A DNA stretch of 64,000 nt from Zeugodacus cucurbitae (GCF_028554725.1 NC_071671.1:5870001-5934000); one strand, 5' to 3'; counted from the first letter of the stretch, positions 36,041 to 48,716 are shown. Numbers and translations: made by a program. The notes: a model not told the origin generated them from the letters alone.

Positions 36041-38734
36041 ATATGATCGTAGAACAAAGCGTTGTACAGCGCGAACAACCCCTTTTCAGAGAGAGAAGTT
36101 CCACCAAAGTCTTACATACAATATGAAATATTTATTTGGACCTCTCTTTCCATAAATGGCATATATCCTATTTTTATCTAAAATATGTTTTCGAGATCTG
36201 AAAAAACCTGAGGTTTGATATTCATTGACCGACTTTTTTTAGAGATTATCATTAGATAATCTCCCAACTGAAATTTGAACACACTATAAGTGAGTGTAGA
36301 TAATCGGAACGGGCTAGGACTCCACTTAAGCTATCGGGAATATTCTTGAATTTCATGCAGAGAGTTTCTTTGACGCTACAACAACAACGTACTCAACTCT
36401 ATTACTGCATCGGCAATTAGATAGTTTAGATCTGAGTTCAATTTGAGAGAGGAGGTTAAGTTGGGCGGAAATCTCTTTATGGAATCATTAATAATAGGGC
36501 AGGGCTTGAAACTTACTGATCTTAATTAATATACTTCAAAGAAATTTATATTTTTCAAATTAATTTCCTTTTGGGTCGCAACGAAAGCGAGTCAATGGCA
36601 CCCATATACTCCTATATTTCGGGCATGTCAAAAAACTTACAAATGGCAACAAGTAAAATTCTCATTTCCGCTTTTTAGATAATTAAGTAAGCATTACCGA
36701 CCACTAAAGCAGCAGCAGCGACGACCCAACTACGCCGCAACGACTGCGTAGCCAAGCGAGCGCACGACTTTATTATGCTAAGTAGCGCAGTGAAAACATA
36801 GCACACACATACATGCACACGCATACTTACAAACAAAACGCACTTCAACACACTTTGGATGCGAGGCACGAGACGTTGCTGGCATTTCGTTGGTGCGGTT
36901 GAAATAGTATTGCAGTTGAAAAGAAATGAAAATCAGGTGAAAAGGTGGAAAATAAAATTCAACGAGTGCGAGTTCGAGAGAAATATATTTTATATATTAA
37001 AGTGTGGGAAACCCGGAAAGCAAAACCGGAACAGGAAACGTTAGCGTTTTGAGGCTTCAGACGGTCGGAACAGTGGTATAAAATATGGCAATTGGCATAT
37101 ATTTATTTTAAAACAACAATAAAACTACAACAACAGCAAAAAAGTGCTATAAAATTAGTACAGTTAGTTAAAAAAAAATAAATAAATTATTGAAAACCAA
37201 GCATGGAATTCCATGCGCTGAGAGGGGGAATAAAAATGTGTATTTGTATAAATTTTGAAAACATAGAAGCCTCTATGTTCTCCGCAAGCTTGGGTTGTCA
37301 GCAGGCGCGCGCTGCGGTAAGCCACATAAACATGCCACGACCAAAAGTTGGAAGGCAACAACAACGCCACCTCGGAATATTTGCTTGCTGTATAAATTTT
37401 TGTATCAACCGAAAAAAATTCTTGGCAAAATATTTCCAGCGCACAGTCTAGTTTTTGGTCGACGCTGGTGGTTTGCATTTCGGCAACGCAACTGCAGTGT
37501 TGCATTTGTGGCGTAGAGCAGGAAGGCAGGCACAGTAGCAGCATTCCCCACAGTGCAGTTAATTAAATGCGAGCAAGGAGGTCAACATTAAAATGCGCAA
37601 AATTACGCGCGAACAGCAAGTGTAGGAAATAATGAAGTATACAAGTTTTGCTTATTTGCTCAAGCTTGCTTTTTTTAAATTATCTTGAATATTGTTGTAA
37701 GATTTCATTCAACTACAGCCATTCTGTAGCTAAATTCATATTTATTTAGCGCCTAAATGTAGGCAACATAGCATTTTAGCAACCTCAAGCGCCTAAATGT
37801 ATGCTTTGCGGCAGTAGCTCCCAAATATAGACAACGCAGCGGGAGCACACAGCAAGTGAAACTCTTTTAAAGTTAATTAATTTTACAATTTAAAAGAAAC
37901 GCGAAAAACGATGTAAAAAAAAAATAATAATTCTTTTTAGCAAATAAAAATTTGCTTCACAAAAAAAATTTCTTCACAAAAATATAAAAATTTTCTACCC
38001 AAAAAAATAAAAGAAAAAAATTAAAAAAAAAACACGAAAATGAAGAAATATATTTAAATTGTAAAAGTTAACACCACCTCACTTCCAGCTTCGCATTGTG
38101 CCTGAAACTGCAACAAAACTCACTTCTCTTTCCATACTCCTAGCTTTCCGCACTTTCTACTGCGGTCACTTTGCTTGCTATTTACTTCTGCGCGGTTTTC
38201 TTAATTTTTTTTTTGTATATCTTTTCTCTCTCAACTTATATCGTTTTTATGCACGCCATTCAACATTTCTGCTTACGGCTGCTGTTGTCGCTGCTGCGCT
38301 TTCGCTTTTCCACTGTCGGTCGCCAAGCGTCAGTGCCTATGCAAACTTTTAATTAACCCCGAAGGCAGCAAAGTGGCCCAAAAAGCTTCCCCAAATTACA
38401 ACGCGTACATACAATTTCGCTGTAAGTTGTTGTTGCAGCTTGTTGCAGACTTGGTTGCTGGTTGCTCGTTGAGGCGCACATGTAATAAAGCATACCTTCC
38501 GCCACTGGCAAAGCTACAAATTTGGCGGCAATATAACCATCCAGCAGCCAAGATATATACACATAAAATTGTGGAGCTGGGTAGTGAAAGTTTTTAAAGC
38601 TAATGAAGCATTTTTAAAGCTCTTTTCTGGAAGGTATTGAAAGTAATGATATATTGATCGAATATTGCAGTTTTTCAGGACGAATCTTACGAATCAGAAT
38701 CATCTGCTTACTTACGAAATCTTTACTATTTTCG
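36041..38734. other. Non-coding DNA
   Basis: 36.67-37.55 kb and 38.1-38.6 kb are less AT-rich and contain short open frames on both strands with no domain. They may be untranslated exon or regulatory DNA of an unseen gene. Two CCTAAATGTA words lie at 37752 and 37792. 37.9-38.05 kb is almost pure A/T. Confidence 0.4.
37752..37804. repeat. Two copies of a CCTAAATGTAGGCAAC-type word
   Basis: CCTAAATGTAGGCAAC at 37752-37767 and CCTAAATGTATGC at 37792-37804, each preceded by GCG. The full word recurs, as an inverted pair, at 59297-59371. Confidence 0.55.
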
Positions 38735-39495
38735 CTTGTCACTTGTCAGCTGTCATTCATAAACTGTCATATCTCACATGGTATTGCCGATATCTTTGTC
38801 AAAAAATCTTATTTGTTGTTATATAAAGTAATTTTCCACTATATTATCATAATCAATAGTTATCTATTAATTTGAATATGGTTAAAATGGTGGACACTTG
38901 GTAAGCTGACAGCGAACAGCTTTGAACATCTTTTATAGGAGATACAATATATGCAAAGTTTTACACATCTAATCTCTATGTTGCAACTGAAATTGATCAA
39001 ACTTAAAGCAAATCAACAATTCTAGATATCATTGTATGCTGTCAGCTGTCAGCTGTCAACCCTGACAATGTAAAATACCAATTAATTGGGTAAATAGATA
39101 CTTCTCGGTGTATTTATATAACGAATATGCTTAGAGTTTTACTAATTGTTGGCTTTTTTAGCTCTAGCTGACTCCAGAAAACATAAAAATATTCCTCATA
39201 TAAATATTGACGTCTCTAAGTTATAATACGCTATTTGTATTGAAGTATCAAGACATCACCTGACCAATTTTTATAGAGTACAATATCTTGTTTTTTTACA
39301 TTCATCAAACTTTGTTTCTGTCAGTTGTCATGTGTCACAATTAACTACCTTTGCATTGAATTTTACAGCTTTAATCTGTCAGCAACGGACAAGGCTAACA
39401 GCGCTTTGTTTCAAAAATACCAAAAATAATTCTTACAACACTTTGTATCAAATTTTGCACTGTCAGCTGTCACTTGTCAATCATGACATCTTAAA
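38735..39495. repeat. Cluster of TGTCAGCTGTCA repeats (copy 2)
   Basis: TGTCAGCTGTCA or variants occur near 38744, 39039 (as an overlapping run, GTCAGCTGTCAGCTGTCAAC), 39319 and 39461. Two of them lead into a TGAC-containing word (CCTGACAATG, TCATGACATC), as in the 4.6-kb unit. CTGACAG is also seen near 38906. The arrangement mirrors the first cluster 34 kb away, so both derive from one repeat family. Confidence 0.65.
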
Positions 39496-41110
39496 TAACA
39501 CTTTATATTGTCAAGAAAATCAGTTTACTCTTATATTTTAAGCTAAATTTTACTAAAATTTACGCCAAATCGATTATATATTCGAAATTAAAATAATAAA
39601 GTGCTGTTCGAGTGATTTTTCATGTTTTACTTCATGAATATATCGCCTCCTAACTTCATTGAGACTGACCCCATAAGTGATGGTACTTTTTCCTAACACC
39701 AAATAACTGCACATTGAAAAATTGCCAACTTATTTTTAATGAATCGCTTTATTCCTTTTTTATTTATGTTTATTTAGTTATTTTGACATACAACTTCCGC
39801 CATAAATTATGTCTACTTCATTGCATTTTATTGTTTAGCAGCGCAACGCAACTTGTTACCTTCAACACTTGTTTATTATTTTTGTAATTTTTTTTTCCAA
39901 GTACAAAAATAGCTTCCGAATCTCCTCAACGCGCTCGAAAAAACTCTCTAGTGTCGCTCTAATTTCGCAACATTTTCCGATTTGCTCATTTTCCCTTTTA
40001 ATTTATTTATATTTTGACATTATTTTCTCCACTTTTTGCGACGTCGCGCTGCTGCAACACTAAATTTACGCTCCAATTACCGCCACTGTAGTTGCTACTG
40101 TTGTTGTAACACTGAAGCAATATACATTATTTTTATACTCATCGCTCTCTGCACACACACTCGCTGCCTCGCATAGTTAGGCTGCTTTTTACACAAAAAA
40201 ACATAAATAGAGAAGTGAAAATGAAAATGAAGAACTGAAAATAATAAAAACAAAATCGAAGCAACGCCAATTGTCGCCCCGAGCGTCATGGACCGTCACT
40301 CGCTGCCCACTTGCGCTTCAGCTCGCAGGCTATGTGCAGCCAGTCGTCGCACTATTGCCAAACGGCGCTGCAAGGTGCGATGCTGGCAAAATAAAGTCCA
40401 TTTAAGTTTGTATGCCTGCGAGCATTGCCCATTTTTATATTATCGCCCTTGATTGTGTGTGTGAAAAGCACACATTTTTTATGGCCGCCGTGAAACGTGA
40501 CACGCACAGCTGCCAACTGGAACTACTTACAACACACTTTAACCTCCACTTCACAGTTGCCACCACTGCCACTTGAATGCAATTTCAAGCAGCAAATGCG
40601 TTGAAGAATCTTATTTTCATTTGCGAGCGCTATTTTTATGCACACATATGTACCTTATGCATATATGTATGTGTGTTAAATATTCAATTTTGTACTGCAG
40701 CGTGGAGGGTAGTGTGTGTGTGTAAATGCTTTTAAGCGGCTAATAAATGTGCTGGCAACAAAAATGTGTGGCAGCAGCTGTTTTCTTTTAAATGAAATGA
40801 AATTACTCAGATTATTTCGGATAGTTCTAAAGGGAATGGGTTGTTTTTATTGCAGGTAAAAGTGTTGTTGGTATATTTAGTGGAGCTTTTAATATAATTG
40901 AAGCTAATATCTTTCTTTGATGTTTGCTGAGTGTTTCCACCATTTTGAGGTATTCATAATATCCCAAAAATTGATACGAGCTGATAGATTTTATGAAAGA
41001 CATGTAGTCAGTAATACACCTAAAGTAGTCTTGAGTCACAGCTACTCAACATTTTTAAGCTAGACATACTTTAGAAAGTATCATAAACACTGAAAAATTA
41101 TAAAAAAAAA
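39496..41110. other. Non-coding DNA with a GC-richer island
   Basis: The stretch 40255-40400 is clearly richer in G+C than its surroundings and contains a 54-codon ATG open frame (40288-40452) of Arg/Cys-rich composition with no recognised domain. The antisense frame is also open for part of it. No other feature was seen. Confidence 0.4.
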
Positions 41111-41530
41111 ATACTTCAGACCAAAAATTTTGGTTAAAAAGTGTATACGAGGTGTGTTCAAAAAATTACAGGAATTTGAAAATTACGGATTTTTCAAAAG
41201 TCCGAAAGTGTGTTCAAAAAATAACAGGAATTTGAAAATTTCTGATATTTCAAAAGTCCGAAAATGTGTTCAAAAAATTACAGGAATTTGAAAATTTCTG
41301 AAATTTCAAAAGTCCGAAAGTGTGTTCAAAAAATAACGGGAATTTTCGACCTTAAAAAATCCGAAATTTTCAAATTCCCGTTATTTTTTAACACAAACTT
41401 TTGAAAAATCAATAATTTTCTAATTCCTATTATTTTTTGAACACACCTCGTATACACTTTTTAACCAAAATTTTTGTCCGAAGTAATATTTTTTAAAGTT
41501 TTCCCGTTATTTTTTGAACATAGCTCGTAG
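41111..41530. mobile_element. Mariner-type MITE, copy 3, forming a long hairpin with internal tandem repeat
   Basis: Arms at about 41113-41176 and 41428-41490 are inverted copies: both contain TTTTGGTTAAAAAGTGTATA and CGAGGTGTGTTCAAAAAAT. The family terminus therefore sits inside a longer palindrome. A further inverted terminus, CCCGTTATTTTTTGAACA, follows at 41503-41520. Between the arms a 56-bp unit starting GTGTGTTCAAAAAATWACAG is repeated at 41152, 41208, 41264 and (partial) 41320. No transposase is encoded. Confidence 0.8.
41152..41375. repeat. 56-bp tandem repeat built from the MITE terminus
   Basis: Units begin at 41152, 41208, 41264 and 41320, exactly 56 bases apart, and differ at only a few positions within each pair. 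Each unit contains the transposon terminus GTGTGTTCAAAAAAT followed by GGAATTTGAAAATT and ending CAAAAGTCCGAAA. The fourth diverges after AACGGGAATTTT. Confidence 0.85.
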
Positions 41531-44505
41531 TTTATAAAGTTGGCATCTTTGATTAGTAATACATCAATATTTTTTTCACCGAAATTTTCTGTTTACAGAA
41601 ACTCTTTTTGACTAGTTTCGACTTTTTTCTATTATTTCTTTTCCAATTCACTTGGCACTATTCCTAGCTGGTGTTCAAACTCTCTTCCTCATACATAATA
41701 AGTGGAATCGACATTATGATGCCCAAGGAAGTGTCAGTTGTTTCTATCTGAATCCCTTTTCCTTCACTTCGAAAGTAGTTTGGAACTTGTTCGAAATGGA
41801 AGAGTATTTGAAAATGATTCCAATTTTTCTGCAGGACTTTAATAAAGGAATAGCAACAGAATGTAACAAAAAAAATGAGACAGTCAAAAAAAACTAACTA
41901 ACAATGCAAGACACAGATTCCCGAACGAGGCCCTTGAGAATTTCAGCATGATAAATATTTGACGAATGAAAACTTTAAATTATCCACAAAATGAATTTGG
42001 ATGGTCATAAAATGAGGATGATGGAGATAGTGGACGCTCTAAAGATATTAAAGATGCGTGCTGGACTTATCGTGCATTAATGTATGGGAAATACGACAGC
42101 CTTTAGCAAATCGGTCAAATCAAGCGATCAACCGTCATAAATCAATGAAAACGATTTCAAATTTTTACGAATTAGATCTATGAACTACTATCTACTATGA
42201 ATTTTTCCTCTTTTCATAGACCAATATAATGGTCTGGGCTAAAATCTCTCCAGAACACTTTTGCGTATAAGACCAAAACTGGTATCGAAAAGTTGAAAAA
42301 TCGAGCTAATCTCTTTCGGTAGAACCTATATTTAATAGTAAAATTGAATTTTGCCAAAGAAACTTTATTTTTCTCACAAAAACATACGAACTTCTGAAGC
42401 TCTCTCTTACTAGCACCTACTCCCGAACCAGTATACCAGATTTATGACTACTCATTTTGTGAAATCTCACTAAAATTTTAATGAGAATTAAGCAATTCCC
42501 ATACACAAATGTAACTGTGCTCTGTACAACTATGCATATTACGTAAAACTTAATTTCCCAAACACAGAGCTAACTATTCAAATACGCATGTGTGCCGGCG
42601 CTTGAAACTTTGATGAGTGCTGTGAAGTAGCTCATAAATATTTACGAAAGCATGTACGCAGCTGAGAATGACAATAGTTAAGCATTTACATAAGCAAATA
42701 TACAAACAAACTAGCAAACACACAGGCGAAAGCGTTGAAGCAACAAATTGAAGGCAATGGCAAAAAACAAAATTTTACAAAATTCACGAAATTCACGAAA
42801 TTTGCGGAAAAACAACGACAAAAACTTGCAAACGAAAGTGAATGCCAAACAATTTACAACAAACACACACATATGTACATATACATTGGCATATATGCTT
42901 ATAGAGAGGCACATATATGTAGGACTCTGCATGCATTTAAAGGCGAATTCGCATACAATTACAAATGCAAAACGTGTTGACAGACATTTGGCGAACATTT
43001 CCGCACATTGCCGCGCTGCTTGTTTAATACACTTCAACTATGTGTGTGTATTTGTATTTATCTAACACGCATTCTTGATTGCATATGGCAACGCTGGTTG
43101 GCTGGTTAGCTGGCTGCTGGCATTCGCTCTGCCATTTTATTGTTGTGTTGCATGCTAATATTACCGTTATTTCTTGTTTCGCTCGCTATTGTTTTGTTGT
43201 TTTGTGGCCCAGTTATACAGTTACATACACACACAAACGCTAGCCTGCTGGCCTGTTGCTGCCGCTAGCGTTGGCCTTCTGGCAACAAAGCGCTGCATAT
43301 CCGTTCTGCCACAACTCTGGCCGTATGTCGAACGTATTTTCAAATATATGCTGTCATGTTAACGAAACACCGTTATGTGGGCTTGTATGTAAATTGTTGG
43401 CGAGCGCATACATTTTCATTTTGTAAATGTGGTCAACAAAATGGAGGCGAGCAAGCAAAGCGTGTGTGTTTATTTGTTTTTATTGTAACGCGTTGTTGTT
43501 GTTTGTTGTTGTTGTAGTTTGTTGCCAGTATACCACAGTTTGTTTGTTGCCACAGTTTTGTCATTTCTCTATTAACATTTGCCACACAACATTGTCAGCA
43601 CTCTAAACAAAAGCAAATATATGTGTAGGTGAGAGGGCGCTCGGTTCATTGCGTTTGTAATTTTATTAAGTGTTGTTAGTGTTACAAGTTGTTGTTGTTG
43701 TTACAAGTAGTTGTTGTAATGTTGTTATTTGTTTTATTGTAACTGTGTTATAGAAATTTCTCTAGTGCAGTTGATGGTTATTCATGTTTGCTTTGACGCA
43801 ACGCAGTTTCCTTTCTAGCCTTTTGCCGTTAACTGAGTGAGTGCTCCACTGCGTATGCGTAATTATTTCCGTTTTCCATATTTACTGCTGCTGCAATGAA
43901 ACAATGTAAATATATACGCACAGCTTTTGTTCTTTTTGCCCTTTTTCTTTTGTTTTTTATTATTTTTTTACATTTTCTGCTTTGTAACTTTTACTTTTAA
44001 TCAAAAACAAATCCATTCATATTTGTAGATATGTATGTAAACCGGATGTGTTCGTCACTGGCGTTAGTTAGAGTTTTTTTTCTGCAAAGTTACATTTGTA
44101 TTTTTCTGCGATTGTGTAAACTTAGAAAGTTAATTAAATTTAGTAATATTTATTGGTCGCCCTTGACAACACTTGTTTGGGATTTTCATATTAGACTTGG
44201 CTATATGGAATGGAAATTTATTTACCTAGAAGTTATAAAATTTAATTAAAACCCATATTGATACCATACCATATAAAAAAAAAATATTTAAAAAATATAA
44301 ATAAACTTAATGTAGCCAGTTTGTTCTAAAAATATTTTAATTATTTTTTATGTGCAATGATATCCAACCAAACAGCTTGCCTCTAGCAAATATAAACATT
44401 AAAACATGTACTTTATTTTTTTATATAACTTTTTATTAATATATATTTTCTTTATTGAACTCCTCTAATTTAAATTTTTTTAACATTAATCTAAAAAACA
44501 ATTTA
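41531..44505. other. Non-coding DNA
   Basis: A stretch at 42235-42285 reads TNIMVWAKISP before a stop and may be a transposase scrap, too short to assign. The 42.7-43.6 kb part has CA- and GTT-rich tracts with overlapping open frames on both strands. No gene supported. Confidence 0.4.
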
Positions 44506-45720
44506 AAACAAGTAAGGAAGAGCTAAGTTCCGAAACCGAACCGAACATTTTATACTCTCGGAATTTATTTATTTAATTTTATTAATATAACAATCAATTT
44601 GACCCACATATTCGGCATATATATATATATGGTATAAACTCCATTGAATGTTGGAAAGCCTAATATTAGGTGTTTGGGAGTTAGGCGAAGTTATGACCCG
44701 TTTTCACGTATTTAAGGCACGGAGACATATTATTAAAAGAAAAATATTCCTTCCGAATTTCTTCAAAATATCTGAGAGACTTACCTATATTTTCGGTAAA
44801 AGAAAAAATTTTAAGCCCTGAGGTCCTCATGTTCGATACATGGGGCCTTGAAAATTTATGGTCCGATTTCGACGATTTTTAGAAGGGCGATGCCACACTA
44901 TAAATGTCGTATTTGTGCAAAGCTCTGTTCCGATATCTTCACTAGTGCTAACTTTAAATATTGTAAAGTAAACGATTCAGATCGACTTCAAAGTTCTGGT
45001 ATATGGGAAGTAGGCGTGGTTGTGAACCGATTTGGCCTGTTTTCACAACACGTCATTGGGATGCAAGGAGAATATTAAAAACCGAATTTCATTGAAATTG
45101 GTCGAGTAGTTTCGGAGATATGGTTTTTGACACCCATAAGTGGGCGGAATTAAGCCGCTTTTAAATTTTGTGTACAATTTTGAATCCAGCTCTTCTGTGC
45201 CTTCTTTATAATGAAATTTAAGGCTTCTTTCATTTGCCTTACTGAATTAAAGCATTTTTAGTAGTTTTCAACGTAAACCTTGTATGGTAGGTGGGCGTGG
45301 TTATAATCCGATATTCTTCATTTTTGGACTATATAAGGAAATGCCTCTACAGAAAACTTAATAGGGAGTAGGCCACGCCTACTTTCCCAAAAAAATTACA
45401 TCCAAATATGCACCTTCCTAGAACAATCGTTTGTACCAAATTGTAAGTTCATAGCTTAGCGGACAGTGGTTCGATTCCGCCCATCTTCTTATGGTGCCAA
45501 GGAACACGTGTTCCAAGTTTCATTAGGAGATATCTCAATTTTTACTCAAGTTACAGTTTGCACGGACGGACATACAGACATCCAGATTTGAACTTTACTC
45601 GTCACCCTGATGACTTTGGTATATATAACCCTATGTCTAACTCGTTTAGTTTTATGACTTACCAACAACCGTTATGTGAACAAAACTACAATACTCTCTT
45701 AGCAACTTTGTTGCAACTGG
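44506..45720. repeat. ~1.2-kb dispersed repeat with CCACGCC/GGCGTGG blocks
   Basis: Starts AACAAGTAAGGAAGAGCTAA and ends in CTCTTAGCAACTTTGTTGC. In between it has repeated AAATTGGTCGAGTAGTTTCG-like, GGGCGTGG and ACGGACGGACATACAGACAT blocks. I recognise this layout as an abundant non-coding interspersed repeat of higher flies; the name and superfamily are not certain from sequence. No coding frame survives. A GGTTCGATTCC word inside it resembles a tRNA T-loop by chance. Confidence 0.7.
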
Positions 45721-46030
45721 GAATCTGAATATGAGCTGAACAACTACGGCCTAGTCGTAAATTCGGACCAGTACTATGAACAATTGGACCAAAATATGGA
45801 ATCAATCGCCCAAACATATTTGGCATATTTGAGCCTTATCTCGAAAAAGCACAACATCTTGATTTCTTTTGTTAAGTCGTTTATCCAAATAGGGCAATAG
45901 AAGAGGAATAGTATTCCATTAGGACAACGCCAGACCACATAAATCGATAATAACTCTCCAGAAAATTAGGAAGCTTGCTTGGAAGGTTCTTATGTATCCA
46001 CTTTACAGACCGCAGAAGAAATTAAGTATC
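45721..46030 (+). pseudogene. Dead mariner transposase fragment
   Basis: The plus strand reads YELNNYGLVVNSDQYYEQLD, matching the mariner 'YYELLxxxxTVNSDLYxxQL' region. About 120 bases on, shifted by one base, it reads GIVFH-stop-DNARPH, the motif holding the second catalytic Asp, then LQKIRKLAWKVLMYPLY, the stretch leading to the third Asp. The Gln of FHQDNARPH has become TAG, and the final YSPD has become YRPQ. The N-terminal part is missing, and the fragment abuts the end of the 1.2-kb repeat. Confidence 0.8.
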
Positions 46031-46314
46031 TGATTTTTAACAATATTAATAAAAATATTTTATTTTTATTTTTTTCAGCCAAAAAACACAATTTTTGACC
46101 TCTTTTTGTAGCAATTGGGCCATATGTCAGCAACAAACGTTTTTACGGAGTAAGTCCGTATTGATTATGAAATGGCATATCAAACTGATTATAAATCAAG
46201 TAAAAGCTGTCGAAAAGACCAACTCAAAAAATAGTATTGCCTGTTATCACATCTAAAACAAAAACATTTTAGAAATTTTTATTTTTAATTTTAAATTTTT
46301 ATATTATAATAAAA

Positions 46315-46885
46315 TATATATTTATGCCCTGAACAGGGTATATTAGGTTTGTCACGAAATTTGTAACACCCAGAAGGAAGCGTCGGAGGCCCTATAAAGT
46401 ATATATATATAAATGATCAGTATGTTGAACTGAGTCGATTTAGCCATGTCTGTCCGTCTGTCCGTCTGTCTGTATATATACGAACTAGTCCTTCAGTTTT
46501 TAAGATATCGTTTTGAAATTTTGCAGATGTTATTTTCTCTTCAAGAAGCTGCTAATTTGTCGGACCTGCCGATATCGGACCACTACATCATATAGCTGCC
46601 ATACAAACTGAGCGATCGGAATCAAGGGCTTGTATGGAAAACTTCCGCATTTTACTACATATCTTCACGAAATTTGACATGGATTACTGCTTAAGGTAAT
46701 AATATAATCTCCGAAGAAATTGAAATTGCTAAAAAGAATTAGTAAAATGTTTTCTTTTTTTTTTACTTACTTTTTCTTACGTCTTTAGATTTGCTGAAAC
46801 ACATAGTTACTAAAAGAAATGCACTTGTGAAGGGTATATTAGCTTATTAGGTATAGCCAAAGTTAACGTTTTTTCTTGTTTTTTA
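46315..46885. repeat. Dispersed repeat with CCGTCTGTC block, copy 1
   Basis: Begins CCCTGAACAGGGTATATTAG and runs through CACCCAGAAGGAAGCGTCGG, GAGTCGATTTAGCCATGTC, a (CCGTCTGT)n block, CCGATATCGGACCACTAC and CATATAGCTGCCATACAAAC. It ends GTGAAGGGTATATTAGC and AGCCAAAGTTAACG. A closely similar copy lies at 55.3 kb in the same orientation. It is non-coding and of a kind common in fly genomes. Confidence 0.8.
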
Positions 46886-48384
46886 ATTTCTTTACTAAAA
46901 TAATTAAAAATAATTTTCAAAACAATATGTTGTTGTTGTTGTTTTTATTCTTTCTTATTAGCTTTATCATATCCAAATTCTGTATAAAAAAATTCAGAAT
47001 GAGAACCCACAAGCACATTTATTAGCATGTCAGTACTCTCACAGTTCAAATGCCAGCAATTTGTCTTGTTATTATTATTTATACATTCATTCTATTTGCG
47101 ACGCATTTATTTACTATATTTATCTACATAAATTTATCATGTCTGCCATGCACGCGTGTGTCTTGTTCACACAAATATTTCCACAATAATTTCTATTAAT
47201 TTAACCGCAATATAAGCCAAATAAATGTGTGCAAACACTTACGATGACGCTATTAATGAAGCAAATACACATGCCATAGGCGCACTCAGATATTTGTTCA
47301 TATATATATATATATATCTGTGTATATAATAAAGTTTTGAGAAATCACAACTCATTACTCACACAACTTCCCACACATTAACCAACAAAATGAATCGATT
47401 GCCGACCGCATACCAAGTTGAACTGTCATGATGACCACAGAAATAGTTTTATAAACACACAAATACTCAAGCGCACATATATATGTATATATACATATAT
47501 ACAGCAAGGGATGTGTGTTCCTCATTAGCGCCTGCTGATCACTTGTCTTGTCTAGTTCCCATTCTCTCAGCAGCATTTCATTTGAATTGTGGTTAGCCGC
47601 GTGCATAAATTTACTACGAAAGTTTGAGAGACGTGCCTACATACATACATTTAAATTCGTATAGAAGCACATCTGTTTATTATAAATATTATTTATCTGC
47701 CTGTGACAGCGCATTGTTTTGATACTTTTGAAATACCACAGGCACGACAAATACCCACTTGTCATTAACAACTGTTTTTATTTTTAATTTTATTTTTTAT
47801 TTGGCTCACTAAGCGTTTAACTATCAAAAAACTAATAAGATTTAAGTATTTATGGCACATTAGCTATGAATTTTTAATTATTTGCATATCACATTAAAAT
47901 GGCAAATAGTTTAAAGAGTGAAAAATAAATATTTTTATTTTTTCACACTTTTAAGTGGTTTAAGGTTAAGCTTTTAAGCTTCTTATCACATGTGTCATTT
48001 GAGCTTTAGCTTTTGATATTAAAAAAAAAAATAATTTTATAAACAGTTAGGCGTTTTAATCCGCACAAGTATAAAAAATTTTTAAACCTTTTAGTGTGTC
48101 TTTTCTGAGTTGTAGAGTATTTATTTAAAATAAATCAGGAAAAAATTGAAAGAGATTTCTAAAATTTTACATCTATTAGGAGGCAAATTTTATAATATGA
48201 CGGCCCCATTTCAAAAGGAAAGCGTCGTCATTCAGTTTCTAAAGAGGCCAGTCGTATCTGCTTTAACCGCAAGGTAACGTGTGGACATCACTTTAACCTC
48301 AAAAAGTAACCTATTGGAGTCAAATCATATGATCCAGATGTCAGTTTGACTAGTGAAAAGCGCCTTGAATTAAAATACTATGTA
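46886..48384. other. Non-coding DNA with TA/CATA microsatellites
   Basis: (TA)n-type runs at 47301-47318 and 47477-47503. The open frame at 47355-47606 (minus) has no domain. AAGCTTTTAAGC words occur near 47970-48010. Confidence 0.5.
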
Positions 48385-48716
48385 TGTGATTGGCGTTGAA
48401 CCGTTTAGCCGGTTTCTAGCCGAATCCTCTCATTCCTTCGCAGTTCAGTTGGAGATTTCAAGTGTAACCAGGTCGCACTCCACCTGGCCCATACAACGGA
48501 GTGGAGGCCTTTATCTTCCTCGGCTTCCTCCGGCGGGTACTGCATCGAACACTTTCAGAGCTGGAGTGTTTTCATCCATTCGGTCAACATGACTAGCCAA
48601 CGTAACCGCGGTCTTTTTATTCGCTGAACTATGTCAATGTCGTCGTATAACTCGTACAACTCATCGTTCCATCGTCTGCAGTATTCGCCATTGCCAATGT
48701 TCTGAGATCCATAAAA
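48385..48716 (-). pseudogene. 3' end of an RTE-clade retrotransposon, frameshifted second copy
   Basis: Nucleotide-similar to the RTE copy at 32.3-32.65 kb over its whole length, including the segments encoding RWNDEL and DDIDIVQRIK. One base is missing in the RLRWLGHV region (CATGACTAGCC versus CATGACCTAGCC), which breaks the frame. The copy begins further 3' than the first, at about codon NIG, so it is more severely 5'-truncated and more diverged. Confidence 0.82.

Noticed and set aside
42020..42285. Possible Tc1-type transposase pieces (GDSGRS, IMVWAKISP)
   Set aside because: Only short matches, with stops between them and spacing too small for the expected domain order. Not enough to assign.
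45460..45485. GGTTCGATTCC resembling a tRNA T-loop
   Set aside because: It lies inside the dispersed repeat; no acceptor, D or anticodon arms can be formed around it.
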